NCBI GenBank assembly: GCA_023386855.1
Contig: JAEWIW010000125.1
Coordinates: 1 to 7,175 of the forward strand
Length of the DNA: 7,175 bases
Reading direction: 5' to 3'
Source of the DNA: Bacteroidota bacterium
Lineage (GTDB): Bacteria; Bacteroidota; Bacteroidia; Chitinophagales; Chitinophagaceae
Positions 1 to 6,278 of the stretch are shown here, one piece after another. Made by a program: the position numbers and the translations under genes. The notes beneath the pieces were generated by a model, which was not told where the DNA came from, did not search any database, and was given only the letters and a program-made list of their open reading frames with translations. How positions within the stretch are numbered: the first letter of the stretch is position 1; the number at the start of each line of letters is the position of its first letter.

Positions 1-1
1 A

Positions 2-700
2 CCCTGGGGATTGTTGAATGAAAAATTCCTGAACAATGGGTTAACCGAAGTGAAGGTATTACCGGGCGATATTGGGTATATAAAGATCCAGGCCTTTGGT
101 GATATTGAAGACCCGCTCTCAGGAGCATTTCATTTTATTGCCAATACCAATGCATTGATCATTGACCTTCGTGGCAATGGCGGTGGAATGTTATCCAATT
201 ACCTGAGCAGTTTTCTTTTACCACAAAAGAAATTTCATCTTGTAACTATTCAATGGAATAACCGGACAGATAGCATTTTCACGGTTGAGAAATTAAAAGG
301 CCCGCGATATCTCGATAAACCTGTTTACCTTCTTGTTGATAAGGGAACCTTTTCCTCAGCAGAAGAATTTGCCTATGATATGCAGGCCATGAAAAGAGTT
401 ACGATCATTGGTGAAAATACTGGCGGTGGAGCCAATCCAGGAGGCACCATACCGGTGGGTAAATTAACTGATGGATCAAGAGTAGACCTTTTTGTACCAA
501 TGGGAAAAGTTACACAACCCATAACCGGTACCAATTGGGAAGCTAAAGGAGTAATACCTGAAATCAAAACATCTTCGGAGGATGCTTTAAAGAAAGCGCA
601 GCAACTGGCACTTGAATACCTTGAGAAAAAAGAAAGTAACAGTTTTATTAAGGAACAGTATGGAAAGATTAAAAACCAGTTATTAGTGAATAGTGATTAG
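2..700 (+). CDS. S41 family serine peptidase, C-terminal part (5' end outside window)
   Basis: The reading frame is open back to base 2 with no convincing start. The TTG at base 11 is only an internal codon, so this is a 3' fragment of 232 visible residues. Numbered from base 2, it shows the S41 (tail-specific protease/IRBP-like) core: a strand reading GYIKIQAFG, LIIDLRGNGGG near 52-62, the nucleophile region GTFSSAEEF with probable catalytic Ser118 (S-x-x-E spacing as in CtpA), GENTGGG near 137-143 with Glu138, and a closing TNWEAKGVIPEI near 177-188. The NWE-x-x-GV-x-P motif is typical of IRBP-type S41 peptidases, often exported proteins of Bacteroidota. The N-terminal region and any signal peptide are not visible. 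A charged helical tail of about 40 residues follows the domain. The substrate cannot be read from the sequence. Family assignment is firm; specific function is unknown. Confidence 0.88.
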   Translation, partial: PWGLLNEKFLNNGLTEVKVLPGDIGYIKIQAFGDIEDPLSGAFHFIANTNALIIDLRGNGGGMLSNYLSSFLLPQKKFHLVTIQWNNRTDSIFTVEKLKGPRYLDKPVYLLVDKGTFSSAEEFAYDMQAMKRVTIIGENTGGGANPGGTIPVGKLTDGSRVDLFVPMGKVTQPITGTNWEAKGVIPEIKTSSEDALKKAQQLALEYLEKKESNSFIKEQYGKIKNQLLVNSD

Positions 701-747
701 TGAAGGGAAATTCAACTAACAACTAATCACTGATCACTAATAACTAA
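676..747. repeat. Degenerate heptamer repeats forming a 24-bp inverted repeat
   Basis: The left arm (678-701) and right arm (722-745) are complementary at 22 of 24 positions around a 20-base loop. Each arm is built of tandem 7-base units. TTAGTGA, ATAGTGA and TTAGTGA run from 683 to 703, preceded by the weaker CCAGTTA. The opposite side has CAACTAA twice, TCACTGA, TCACTAA and TAACTAA from 713 to 747. The left arm encodes the last residues and stop codon of the S41 peptidase. In RNA this gives a long AT-rich hairpin at the mRNA end that could protect it from 3' exonucleases. No T run follows, so it is not a classical terminator. The function is inferred; the symmetry is directly visible. Confidence 0.75.
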
Positions 748-781
748 TATCCGTCTCCCCCTTTTCTTCAATAAAATGAAA

Positions 782-811
782 GAAAAACACTCTTCAAACA
801 GCGTGTTTTTC
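782..811 (+). terminator. Probable intrinsic terminator after the S41 peptidase gene
   Basis: GAAAAACAC (782-790) pairs perfectly with GTGTTTTTC (803-811). After one mismatch, two further pairs (792-793 with 800-801) leave a 6-base loop. The right arm ends in a run of five T. A-tract, short GC core and T-tract are the usual form of an intrinsic terminator, and the symmetry would let it work from either strand. It lies 82 bases after the peptidase stop and 36 bases before the preferred comM start, so it would separate the two transcription units. This placement also argues against translation from the ATG at 776. Confidence 0.6.
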
Positions 812-836
812 CTTATGACAAAATACTCTTCTACCC

Positions 837-844
837 TAGCTTTG
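837..844 (+). promoter_or_regulatory. Candidate -7 promoter box for comM
   Basis: TAGCTTTG matches all fixed positions of the Bacteroidota -7 element TAnnTTTG. It ends three bases before the ATG at 848, so transcription would begin on or beside the start codon and the mRNA would be leaderless. No TTG -33 element is found at the usual 17-23 base spacing. An 8-base match can occur by chance, so confidence is low. Confidence 0.33.
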
Positions 845-847
845 GAT

Positions 848-2398
848 ATGCTTGTAAGAACCTTTGGGAGCGCGGTATATGGAGTGGAAGCAGTGAAGAT
901 CACTGTGGAGGTAAGCATTTCACTTGGTGTGGGATATGATGTAGTTGGCATGGCCGATCATTCGGTAAAAGAAAGTTTACAGAGAGTAAGTTGTGCATTA
1001 AAGGCCAATGGTTATCATATGCCCAGGACCAAGTTGCTGATCAACCTGGCCCCGGCTGATCTTCGCAAAACAGGTTCTGCTTTTGATCTTCCTATTGCCA
1101 TAGCAATCCTTGCGGCTACCGAACAATTGCCAAACCATAAAAAACTGGGGCGATTGATGATCATGGGAGAAATGAACCTGGATGGAAGTATTCATTCCAT
1201 CAAGGGTGCGTTGCCCATTGCCATTACAGCCAGGAAGGAAAACTTTGAAGGCCTGCTTATTCCTAAACAGAATGCACGTGAAGCGGGAATGGTAAACCAG
1301 TTAAAAGTATATGGCGTTTCGCATATCAGGGAGGTCATTAATTTTTTTATCGATGAAAAGAACCTGCCTCCTATTGAAGTAAACGCAAGAGATGAATTTG
1401 AAGCAGCAAGATCCGAAGAAGACCTTGACTTCGCAGATGTAAAAGGGCAGTCGAATATTAAAAGAGCATTGGAGATTGCAGCTGCCGGCAGCCATAATGC
1501 AGTGCTGATCGGGCCGCCGGGAGCGGGTAAGACCATGCTGGCCAAGAGGCTTCCCACAATACTTCCACCGCTCACCTTACAGGAAGCACTGGAAACAACA
1601 CGCATACATTCCGTTGCAGGGAAGCTTCCTGAAAATGCCATGCTGGTATCGAAGCGTCCATTCAGGAGTCCGCATCATACCACCAGTGATATAGCCCTTT
1701 TTGGAGGAGGCAGCAATCCCCAGCCGGGAGAGATCTCGCTGGCGCATAATGGGGTTTTGTTCCTCGACGAATTACCAGAATTCAAACGATCGGTACTGGA
1801 AGTAATGCGTCAACCACTTGAAGAAAGAAAGGTCAATATAGCTAGAGCAGGTATTTCCGTGGATTATCCCGCCAGTTTCATGCTGATCGCTTCAATGAAT
1901 CCCTGTCCCTGCGGGTATTTCAACCATCCTGAAAAAGATTGCACCTGCCCTGGGGGAGCAGTAGAAAAATACCTCAATAAAATTTCTGGTCCCCTGCTCG
2001 ACAGGATCGATTTGCATGTTGAGGTAACCCCGATCTCATTCAATGAACTGCACAATAATGCCAGTTCAGAAAATTCCGCCACCATCCGTACAAGAGTTAT
2101 TGCGGCAAGGGAAATTCAAACAATGCGGTTTGAACGGAATGAAGGTATTTATGCCAATGCACAAATGAGCAATCATATGCTTTCTGAATACTGCAGCCTT
2201 GGTAAAGCTGCACTTCAATTACTCAAAGTGGCCATGCAAAAGCTTAGTCTTTCTGCCAGGGCATATGAACGTATTTTAAAAGTAAGCCGTACAATTGCCG
2301 ACCTTTCTTCCTCCACTTCCATTCAGCCGGAACATATTGCGGAAGCTATCCAGTTTAGAAGTCTCGACCGCGAGGATTTCCATCTCTACCGGAAATAA
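848..2398 (+). CDS. comM: ComM/YifB family Mg-chelatase-like AAA+ ATPase
   Basis: The product is 516 residues, the usual length for YifB/ComM. Known ComM proteins are hexameric helicases that promote branch migration when incoming single-stranded DNA is integrated during natural transformation. Numbered from the start at 848, the N-terminal third is the Lon-S5-like ChlI domain (about 20-140; NLAPADLRKTGSAFDLPIA). The AAA+ domain has Walker A GPPGAGKT at 222-229, Walker B VLFLDE at 303-308, a sensor-1 Asn at 351 (IASMNP), four Cys at 353, 355, 365 and 367 as usual in the family, and LLDRID with Arg386. The C-terminal helical Mg-chelatase domain contains LSLSARAYERILKVSRTIADL-like sequence near 467-486. 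An in-frame ATG at 776 would add 24 residues, but MLVRTFGSAVYGVEA is the family's N-terminus and the extension overlaps a terminator-like hairpin, so 848 is preferred. No competence genes lie beside it; this gene is commonly isolated. Family identity is certain; the role in DNA uptake here is inferred. Confidence 0.95.
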   Translation: MLVRTFGSAVYGVEAVKITVEVSISLGVGYDVVGMADHSVKESLQRVSCALKANGYHMPRTKLLINLAPADLRKTGSAFDLPIAIAILAATEQLPNHKKLGRLMIMGEMNLDGSIHSIKGALPIAITARKENFEGLLIPKQNAREAGMVNQLKVYGVSHIREVINFFIDEKNLPPIEVNARDEFEAARSEEDLDFADVKGQSNIKRALEIAAAGSHNAVLIGPPGAGKTMLAKRLPTILPPLTLQEALETTRIHSVAGKLPENAMLVSKRPFRSPHHTTSDIALFGGGSNPQPGEISLAHNGVLFLDELPEFKRSVLEVMRQPLEERKVNIARAGISVDYPASFMLIASMNPCPCGYFNHPEKDCTCPGGAVEKYLNKISGPLLDRIDLHVEVTPISFNELHNNASSENSATIRTRVIAAREIQTMRFERNEGIYANAQMSNHMLSEYCSLGKAALQLLKVAMQKLSLSARAYERILKVSRTIADLSSSTSIQPEHIAEAIQFRSLDREDFHLYRK

Positions 2399-2443
2399 GC
2401 CCCCTTCCATCTAAAATTCCTGATGCAAGTTCAAAAAAACACA

Positions 2444-2451
2444 CATCTTTG
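2444..2451 (+). promoter_or_regulatory. Candidate -7 promoter box for the ABC transporter gene
   Basis: CATCTTTG matches TAnnTTTG at 5 of 6 fixed positions. A CTG at 2420-2422, one change from the -33 TTG, sits 21 bases upstream. Transcription would start near 2455-2460 and leave a leader of about 100 bases before the ATG at 2558. The surrounding region, 2399-2557, has no other gene. The match is imperfect, so this is tentative. Confidence 0.35.
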
Positions 2452-2465
2452 AATGCATTTTCAAG

Positions 2466-2534
2466 GCTTATTACCAGGTGCTGAGATAAATAAGCAGCGG
2501 AAGCCCAGCCTTTCCCTACCCTGCGGGAACCGCA
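2466..2534 (+). promoter_or_regulatory. Foldable 5' leader before the ABC transporter gene
   Basis: Two neighbouring helices can form. GCTTATT (2466-2472) pairs with AATAAGC (2489-2495), a perfect 7-bp stem with a 16-base loop. GCGG (2497-2500) with CCGC (2530-2533) stacks on TTCCC (2512-2516) with GGGAA (2525-2529). TGCGG (2522-2526) can instead pair with CCGCA (2530-2534) around a GAA loop, which excludes the second arrangement. The pairings are visible; a regulatory role is inference. I compared it by eye with TPP, cobalamin and SAM riboswitch cores and none fits, despite a CTGAGA at 2481-2486 that recalls the TPP motif. Confidence 0.3.
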
Positions 2535-2557
2535 TCCTGAATGGAATAAAAAATAAT

Positions 2558-4348
2558 ATGAGAATTCTTTTACAATATTTAAAACCACACCGATGGCTGG
2601 TTGCATTAACCATGTTGCTGGCCGCCATCAATACTGCTTTTTCTTTAATGGACCCGGTGATCTTTGGAAAGCTGGTGAACCTGGCAAACAATTATAAATT
2701 TGATGTTGCAGGTTATGGCAGCAATGAAAATTTTTTCTGGTCTTTTTCATGGGCAAAGCCAGGCGTAGTTTTCCTGCTTTTATGTTCCATTGGTGTTGCC
2801 ATGGTAAGCAGGATTGCCAAGAACTTCCAGGATTATTTCCTCAACGTTATCGTACAGAAATTCGGTGCAAAGGTTTTTACCGATGGGCTTCAACACGCCA
2901 TGAAACTTCCTTACCAGGAATTTGAAGACCAGCGAAGCGGTGAAACCTTAAGTGTTCTGCAGAAAGTAAGGGCAGACACGGAAAAGTTCATCAATTATTT
3001 TATCAATATACTTTTTGGCGTATTGATTGGTGTATTGTTCGTTTGTATTTATGCTACCATTTATATTCACTGGTATATTCCTATCGCTTACCTGATAGGC
3101 ATGGTATTGCTTACCACCATTACCAACCTTTTAAGTAAAAGAATCAAGAGCATTCAAAAAACCATTGTATCGCAGACCACGGCCCTTGCAGGAAGTACTA
3201 CCGAGTCATTAAGAAATATTGAACTGGTAAAAAGCCTTGGTTTAACCAGGCAGGAAGTGGACAGGCTGAATAAGAACACCTATAAGATACTGGGTCTTGA
3301 GTTGACGAAGGTGAAGAGGATCCGGAGCATCAGCTTTATACAGGGTACATTTGTCAATACCCTCAGGCAGGTGATCCTATTTATTTTGATGTGGCTGATA
3401 TTCCGAAACCAGATGGATGCTGGCGAACTGGTTACCATGCAGATCTTTTCTTTCTTTGTATTCGGGCCATTGCAGGAAATCGGCAATATTCTTTTATCAT
3501 ACCGTGAAGCTGAAGCATCCTTAAATAATTTCCAGTCGCTGATGAAAAAGGCGCCTGAACCACAACCGGCATTACATACACCGCTTGGTGATATCAGTTC
3601 ACTGGAATTCAGGAATGTTTCTTACCAGCATCAATCTGCACAGCAGAAAGCTATTGACGGTATCAGCTTCTTCGCACAAAAGGGCGAAACCATTGCGTTT
3701 GCAGGGCCATCAGGATCTGGGAAGACAACACTGATGAAATTATTGGTAGGTCTTTACAGGCCGCAGCAGGGAAAGATATTATATAATGGGCTGGATGAAA
3801 ATACCATTCATTTTGACGACCTCCGTAAACAAATCGGCTTTGTAACCCAGGACACCCAATTATTTTCAGGTACCATCAGGGAAAACCTGCAGTTTGTAAA
3901 TCCTTCTTCCACGGAAGAAGATATGATATCGGCAATGAAGCAGGCCTCCTGCCAATCGTTGCTGGCCAGGGCCGGCAACGGGCTGGAAACGGTAATTGGT
4001 GAAGGAGGGTTAAAACTTTCAGGGGGAGAAAAGCAACGATTATCCATTGCCAGAGCGCTTTTGCGTAATCCTCATATCCTGATCTTTGATGAAGCTACTT
4101 CTTCATTGGATAGTATAACCGAGGAAGAGATCACCAATACCATCATCAATGTTTCCTCGCTCCGCAACCAGGTCACCATACTCATTGCTCACCGGCTTTC
4201 AACCATCATGCATGCCGACCGGATACATGTGCTGGAAAGAGGTGTGATCGTTGAAACAGGGTCGCATGAAGAACTGCTGGCAGAGAAGGGATTATATTTC
4301 GCCATGTGGAGACAACAAATTGGTGAAAGAAGAACCGCAAAGGTGTAA
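2558..4348 (+). CDS. ABC transporter half-exporter, fused transmembrane and ATPase domains
   Basis: The product is 596 residues, the normal size of an MsbA/LmrA-type half-transporter that works as a dimer in the inner membrane and exports lipids, drugs or peptides. Numbered from 2558, hydrophobic segments lie near 12-32, 69-85, 147-170, 171-187, 265-283 and 290-310, giving the six helices of a type 1 exporter domain. The ATPase domain starts near 348: a possible A-loop Tyr356, Walker A GPSGSGKTT at 383-391, Q-loop Gln431, signature LSGGEKQ at 487-493, Walker B ILIFDEA at 507-513 with catalytic Glu512, D-loop SSLD at 515-518 and H-loop His545. All catalytic residues are present, so a homodimer could be fully active. 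An in-frame ATG at 2453 adds 35 residues lacking family character; MRILLQYLKPHRW is a typical N-terminus. No second half-transporter or substrate gene is adjacent. Substrate is unknown; the family is certain. Confidence 0.93.
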   Translation: MRILLQYLKPHRWLVALTMLLAAINTAFSLMDPVIFGKLVNLANNYKFDVAGYGSNENFFWSFSWAKPGVVFLLLCSIGVAMVSRIAKNFQDYFLNVIVQKFGAKVFTDGLQHAMKLPYQEFEDQRSGETLSVLQKVRADTEKFINYFINILFGVLIGVLFVCIYATIYIHWYIPIAYLIGMVLLTTITNLLSKRIKSIQKTIVSQTTALAGSTTESLRNIELVKSLGLTRQEVDRLNKNTYKILGLELTKVKRIRSISFIQGTFVNTLRQVILFILMWLIFRNQMDAGELVTMQIFSFFVFGPLQEIGNILLSYREAEASLNNFQSLMKKAPEPQPALHTPLGDISSLEFRNVSYQHQSAQQKAIDGISFFAQKGETIAFAGPSGSGKTTLMKLLVGLYRPQQGKILYNGLDENTIHFDDLRKQIGFVTQDTQLFSGTIRENLQFVNPSSTEEDMISAMKQASCQSLLARAGNGLETVIGEGGLKLSGGEKQRLSIARALLRNPHILIFDEATSSLDSITEEEITNTIINVSSLRNQVTILIAHRLSTIMHADRIHVLERGVIVETGSHEELLAEKGLYFAMWRQQIGERRTAKV

Positions 4349-4357
4349 AACGAATCG

Positions 4358-4365
4358 TACCTTTA
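4358..4365 (+). promoter_or_regulatory. Weak -7-like box before the DUF983 gene
   Basis: TACCTTTA differs from TAnnTTTG only at the last base. It lies between the ABC stop codon and the preferred DUF983 start, 17 bases before the ATG at 4383. No TTG is seen at proper spacing upstream. The gene may instead be read through from the ABC gene, whose stop is only 34 bases from this start. Confidence 0.2.
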
Positions 4366-4382
4366 TGGACAAATTTCGCTTA

Positions 4383-4859
4383 ATGTCTTCTTCCAAACCC
4401 AATTATATCTGGAGCATGCTTACCACGAAATGTCCCAGGTGTCGTAAAGGCCCTATGTTTAAATACGCCAATCCCTGGAAGCTAAATAAAACATTGGCCA
4501 TGCATGAAACCTGCCCGGTTTGTAATCAACCTTATGAACTTGAAGTTGGTTTCTGGTATGGTACCGGGTATGTGAGCTATGCATTGTCAGTAGCCATTTC
4601 AGTAGCCACTTTTGTTGCGTTCTATGTGATCATTGGAATGTCAATACAGGATAAAAGGTTTTTCTGGTGGCTGGGTTCCAATATTGTTGTGCTGGTATTG
4701 CTACAGCCATATCTCATGCGGGTCAGCCGGGCGATCTGGCTGAGCTTTTTTGTCAAATATGATCCCAACCACACAACAAACAGTGTGAAAACTTTTGATT
4801 ACAGCAGCGAGGCTTATTACCGCAGCACTGATCAACAAAAGAAAGGACCTTACAAATAA
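4383..4859 (+). CDS. DUF983 family zinc-ribbon membrane protein
   Basis: The product is 158 residues. An N-terminal zinc-ribbon-like part has CPRC (Cys17, Cys20) and CPVC (Cys44, Cys47), which could hold one metal ion. It is followed by the hallmark ELEVGFWYGTGYVSYAL and two long hydrophobic segments near 59-86 and 93-112, with a charged C-terminus. This matches DUF983, widespread in Bacteroidota and of unknown function; the cysteine part probably faces the cytoplasm. The start at 4383 (MSSSKPNYIWSMLTTKCP) fits the family's N-terminus. An ATG at 4365 would add six residues (MDKFRL) and cannot be excluded. The frame also stays open further upstream, overlapping the ABC gene, but that stretch is not family-like. 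The 34-base gap to the ABC gene suggests cotranscription, which does not by itself show a shared function. Confidence 0.88.
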   Translation: MSSSKPNYIWSMLTTKCPRCRKGPMFKYANPWKLNKTLAMHETCPVCNQPYELEVGFWYGTGYVSYALSVAISVATFVAFYVIIGMSIQDKRFFWWLGSNIVVLVLLQPYLMRVSRAIWLSFFVKYDPNHTTNSVKTFDYSSEAYYRSTDQQKKGPYK

Positions 4860-4861
4860 CT

Positions 4862-4876
4862 GGGTTCCTGGAACCT
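4862..4876 (+). terminator. Possible weak terminator hairpin after the DUF983 gene
   Basis: GGTTC (4863-4867) and GAACC (4871-4875) form a 5-bp stem around CTG, extendable by a G-T pair (4862 with 4876) and followed by TTGTT. It begins three bases after the DUF983 stop. Overlapping alternatives exist: GGAAC (4870-4874) with GTTCC (4878-4882), and TTCCC with GGGAA further on. The T tract is short and interrupted. The remaining bases up to 4979 separate two convergent genes and show no ORF worth calling. Confidence 0.3.
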
Positions 4877-4979
4877 TGTTCCCAACCTATAACGGGGAAT
4901 TGAAGTTTTGTACCTGGTAGGAGAAAGTGATTTCCTTATCTTAAATATAAAACTGGAATGGATTACAATTTCCCCCTTG

Positions 4980-6158
4980 CTATGCTATTCTTTCAATAAT
5001 GCCTGCAATACCCTGCCCGCCTCCAACACAGGCCGTAACGATACCATATTTCTTTCCCAGTCTCTCCATGTCATTGGCGATCTGGATGGTCAGCTTGGCG
5101 CCGGTACAACCCAATGGGTGACCTAATGCAATAGCCCCGCCGTTAATATTGACGATAGCAGGATCCAGGCCAAGTTGGCGAATCACGGCTATTGACTGTG
5201 AGGCAAAGGCTTCGTTCAACTCCACCAGGTCAATATCGGATAAATTCATTCCTGCCTTTTTCAACACTTTGGGAACGGCCTCAACCGGCCCGATGCCCAT
5301 GATCCTTGGATGAACACCTGCGCTGGCACAATTGACCAGCCTGGCAATGGGTTTCAATCCCAGCTCATTAACCATTTGTTCGCTCATGACCACAACGAAT
5401 GCAGCTCCATCGGAAGTCTGGGATGAGTTGCCTGCGGTTACCGATCCTTTCAATGCAAATGCAGGTTTTAATTTGGCCAGTGCATCCATACTGGTATCGG
5501 TCCTGGGTCCTTCATCCGTATCCACTGTAAATTTCCTGCTGGCTTTTTTGCCTTTCTCATTCACATATACCTCTTCCACTTCGATCGGCAGAATTCCTTT
5601 TTTAAAATAGCCCTCTTTAATAGCATGAATGGCTTTCTGGTGAGAATGAAATGCAAATTCATCCTGGTTTTCGCGGCTCACCTCATATTCTTTGGCAACG
5701 GCTTCCGCTGTCAGCCCCATGCTGAGATAATAATCGGGTTCATCGCTGGCTATTGAATAGGCAGGAACAGTTTTCCACCCGGCGGTGGGTACCATACTCA
5801 TGCTTTCCGTACCGCCGGCAATAATGCACTCCGCCTGTCCTGTACGGATCTTTGCTGTTGCAATAGCGATGGTTTCCAATCCTGATGCACAATAGCGGTT
5901 AACCGTCATACCCGGCACTTCATAACCCAGCGCCCTTGCAGCAATGATCCTTCCCACCTGCAGTCCCTGCTCGGCTTCCGGAACGGCGTTCCCTACAATA
6001 ACATCATCCACTCTTGAAGAATCGAGTTGAGGTATGGAAGACATCAATCCCCTGATCACTTCAATGGCAAGATCATCGGGACGGGTAAACCTGAACCCTC
6101 CTCTTTTGGCTTTACCAACAGCGGTACGATAACCTGCAACGATATAGGCTTCCTGCAT
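4980..6158 (-). CDS. Thiolase: acetyl-CoA C-acyltransferase (FadA-like)
   Basis: The product is 392 residues, full length for a thiolase. These cytoplasmic enzymes cleave 3-ketoacyl-CoA to acetyl-CoA and a shortened acyl-CoA in beta-oxidation; relatives run the reverse condensation. The sequence has the nucleophile Cys90 in VNRYCASGLE, GGTESMS near 115-121, NEAF at 315-318, His347 in GGAIALGHPLGCTGA and the second catalytic Cys377 in TACVGGGQG, so it should be active. The N-terminus MQEAYIVAGYRTAVGK is typical and fixes the start. Overall form is closest to degradative FadA/FadI rather than short biosynthetic thiolases, but chain-length preference cannot be read. No 3-hydroxyacyl-CoA dehydrogenase or acyl-CoA dehydrogenase gene lies within the window; partners, if in the same operon, would have to be elsewhere, since the downstream neighbour is convergent. 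It has its own probable promoter upstream. Confidence 0.95.
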   Translation of the reverse strand: MQEAYIVAGYRTAVGKAKRGGFRFTRPDDLAIEVIRGLMSSIPQLDSSRVDDVIVGNAVPEAEQGLQVGRIIAARALGYEVPGMTVNRYCASGLETIAIATAKIRTGQAECIIAGGTESMSMVPTAGWKTVPAYSIASDEPDYYLSMGLTAEAVAKEYEVSRENQDEFAFHSHQKAIHAIKEGYFKKGILPIEVEEVYVNEKGKKASRKFTVDTDEGPRTDTSMDALAKLKPAFALKGSVTAGNSSQTSDGAAFVVVMSEQMVNELGLKPIARLVNCASAGVHPRIMGIGPVEAVPKVLKKAGMNLSDIDLVELNEAFASQSIAVIRQLGLDPAIVNINGGAIALGHPLGCTGAKLTIQIANDMERLGKKYGIVTACVGGGQGIAGIIERIA

Positions 6159-6174
6159 ATGGATGAATTTAATA

Positions 6175-6188
6175 GTTGCTTATGCAAC
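6175..6188 (-). other. Stem-loop at the predicted 5' end of the thiolase mRNA
   Basis: Read on the minus strand, GTTGC, loop ATAA and GCAAC form a perfect 5-bp hairpin. With transcription predicted to begin about 4-8 bases past the -7 box (near 6189-6193), the hairpin would lie at or within a few bases of the mRNA 5' end, about 16 bases before the start codon. Terminal 5' hairpins are known to stabilise some bacterial mRNAs such as E. coli ompA. Such a role here is inference. Confidence 0.35.
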
Positions 6189-6196
6189 CTTCTTAC

Positions 6197-6226
6197 CAAA
6201 ATTAATCAAAGCATCCATAATTACAA
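6197..6226 (-). promoter_or_regulatory. Probable thiolase promoter
   Basis: On the minus strand a TTG (6226-6224) is followed by exactly 19 bases and then TAATTTTG (6204-6197). This is a full match to the Bacteroidota housekeeping promoter TTG-N17-23-TAnnTTTG. It predicts a leader of about 30-35 bases to the thiolase ATG at 6158. It is the best promoter match I found in the window. Confidence 0.55.
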
Positions 6227-6242
6227 GGGCAATTTTAAGGGG

Positions 6243-6262
6243 CAGAGATGAAACATCTCCTG
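6243..6262. promoter_or_regulatory. Small dyad in front of pyrD
   Basis: GAGATG (6245-6250) and CATCTC (6254-6259) are perfectly inverted around AAA; CA (6243-6244) and TG (6261-6262) extend the arms past one bulged C. It lies about 20 bases before the pyrD ATG, upstream of any likely pyrD transcription start, so it may be an operator. It may also be a chance dyad. Confidence 0.25.
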
Positions 6263-6270
6263 TATCTTAG
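6263..6270 (+). promoter_or_regulatory. Weak -7-like box before pyrD
   Basis: TATCTTAG matches TAnnTTTG except at one base and lies eight bases before the pyrD ATG. No TTG sits 17-23 bases upstream. If used, the pyrD transcript would be nearly leaderless. This is a weak candidate, listed because pyrD diverges from the thiolase gene and must have its own promoter in this gap. Confidence 0.22.
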
Positions 6271-6278
6271 CGGCGCCT

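Noticed and set aside
1192..1641. A 149-residue open frame on the minus strand inside comM
   Set aside because: It lies fully within the well-supported AAA+ domain of comM, and its translation shows no recognisable motifs. It is a shadow of the real gene.
2481..2534. TPP riboswitch suggested by CTGAGA followed by CCCTACCC and GGGAACC
   Set aside because: The order and spacing of conserved elements do not fit: there is no proper GAACCTGAT core after CTGAGA and no closing AGGGA pairing, and the downstream gene is an exporter rather than a thiamine gene.
2453..2557. N-terminal extension of the ABC transporter from the ATG at 2453
   Set aside because: The 35 extra residues have no exporter-family or signal-peptide character, while the ATG at 2558 gives the expected N-terminus and length.
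4908..5126. A plus-strand frame across the end of the thiolase gene
   Set aside because: About two thirds of it is antisense to conserved thiolase sequence, including the final catalytic Cys region; no family features are seen.
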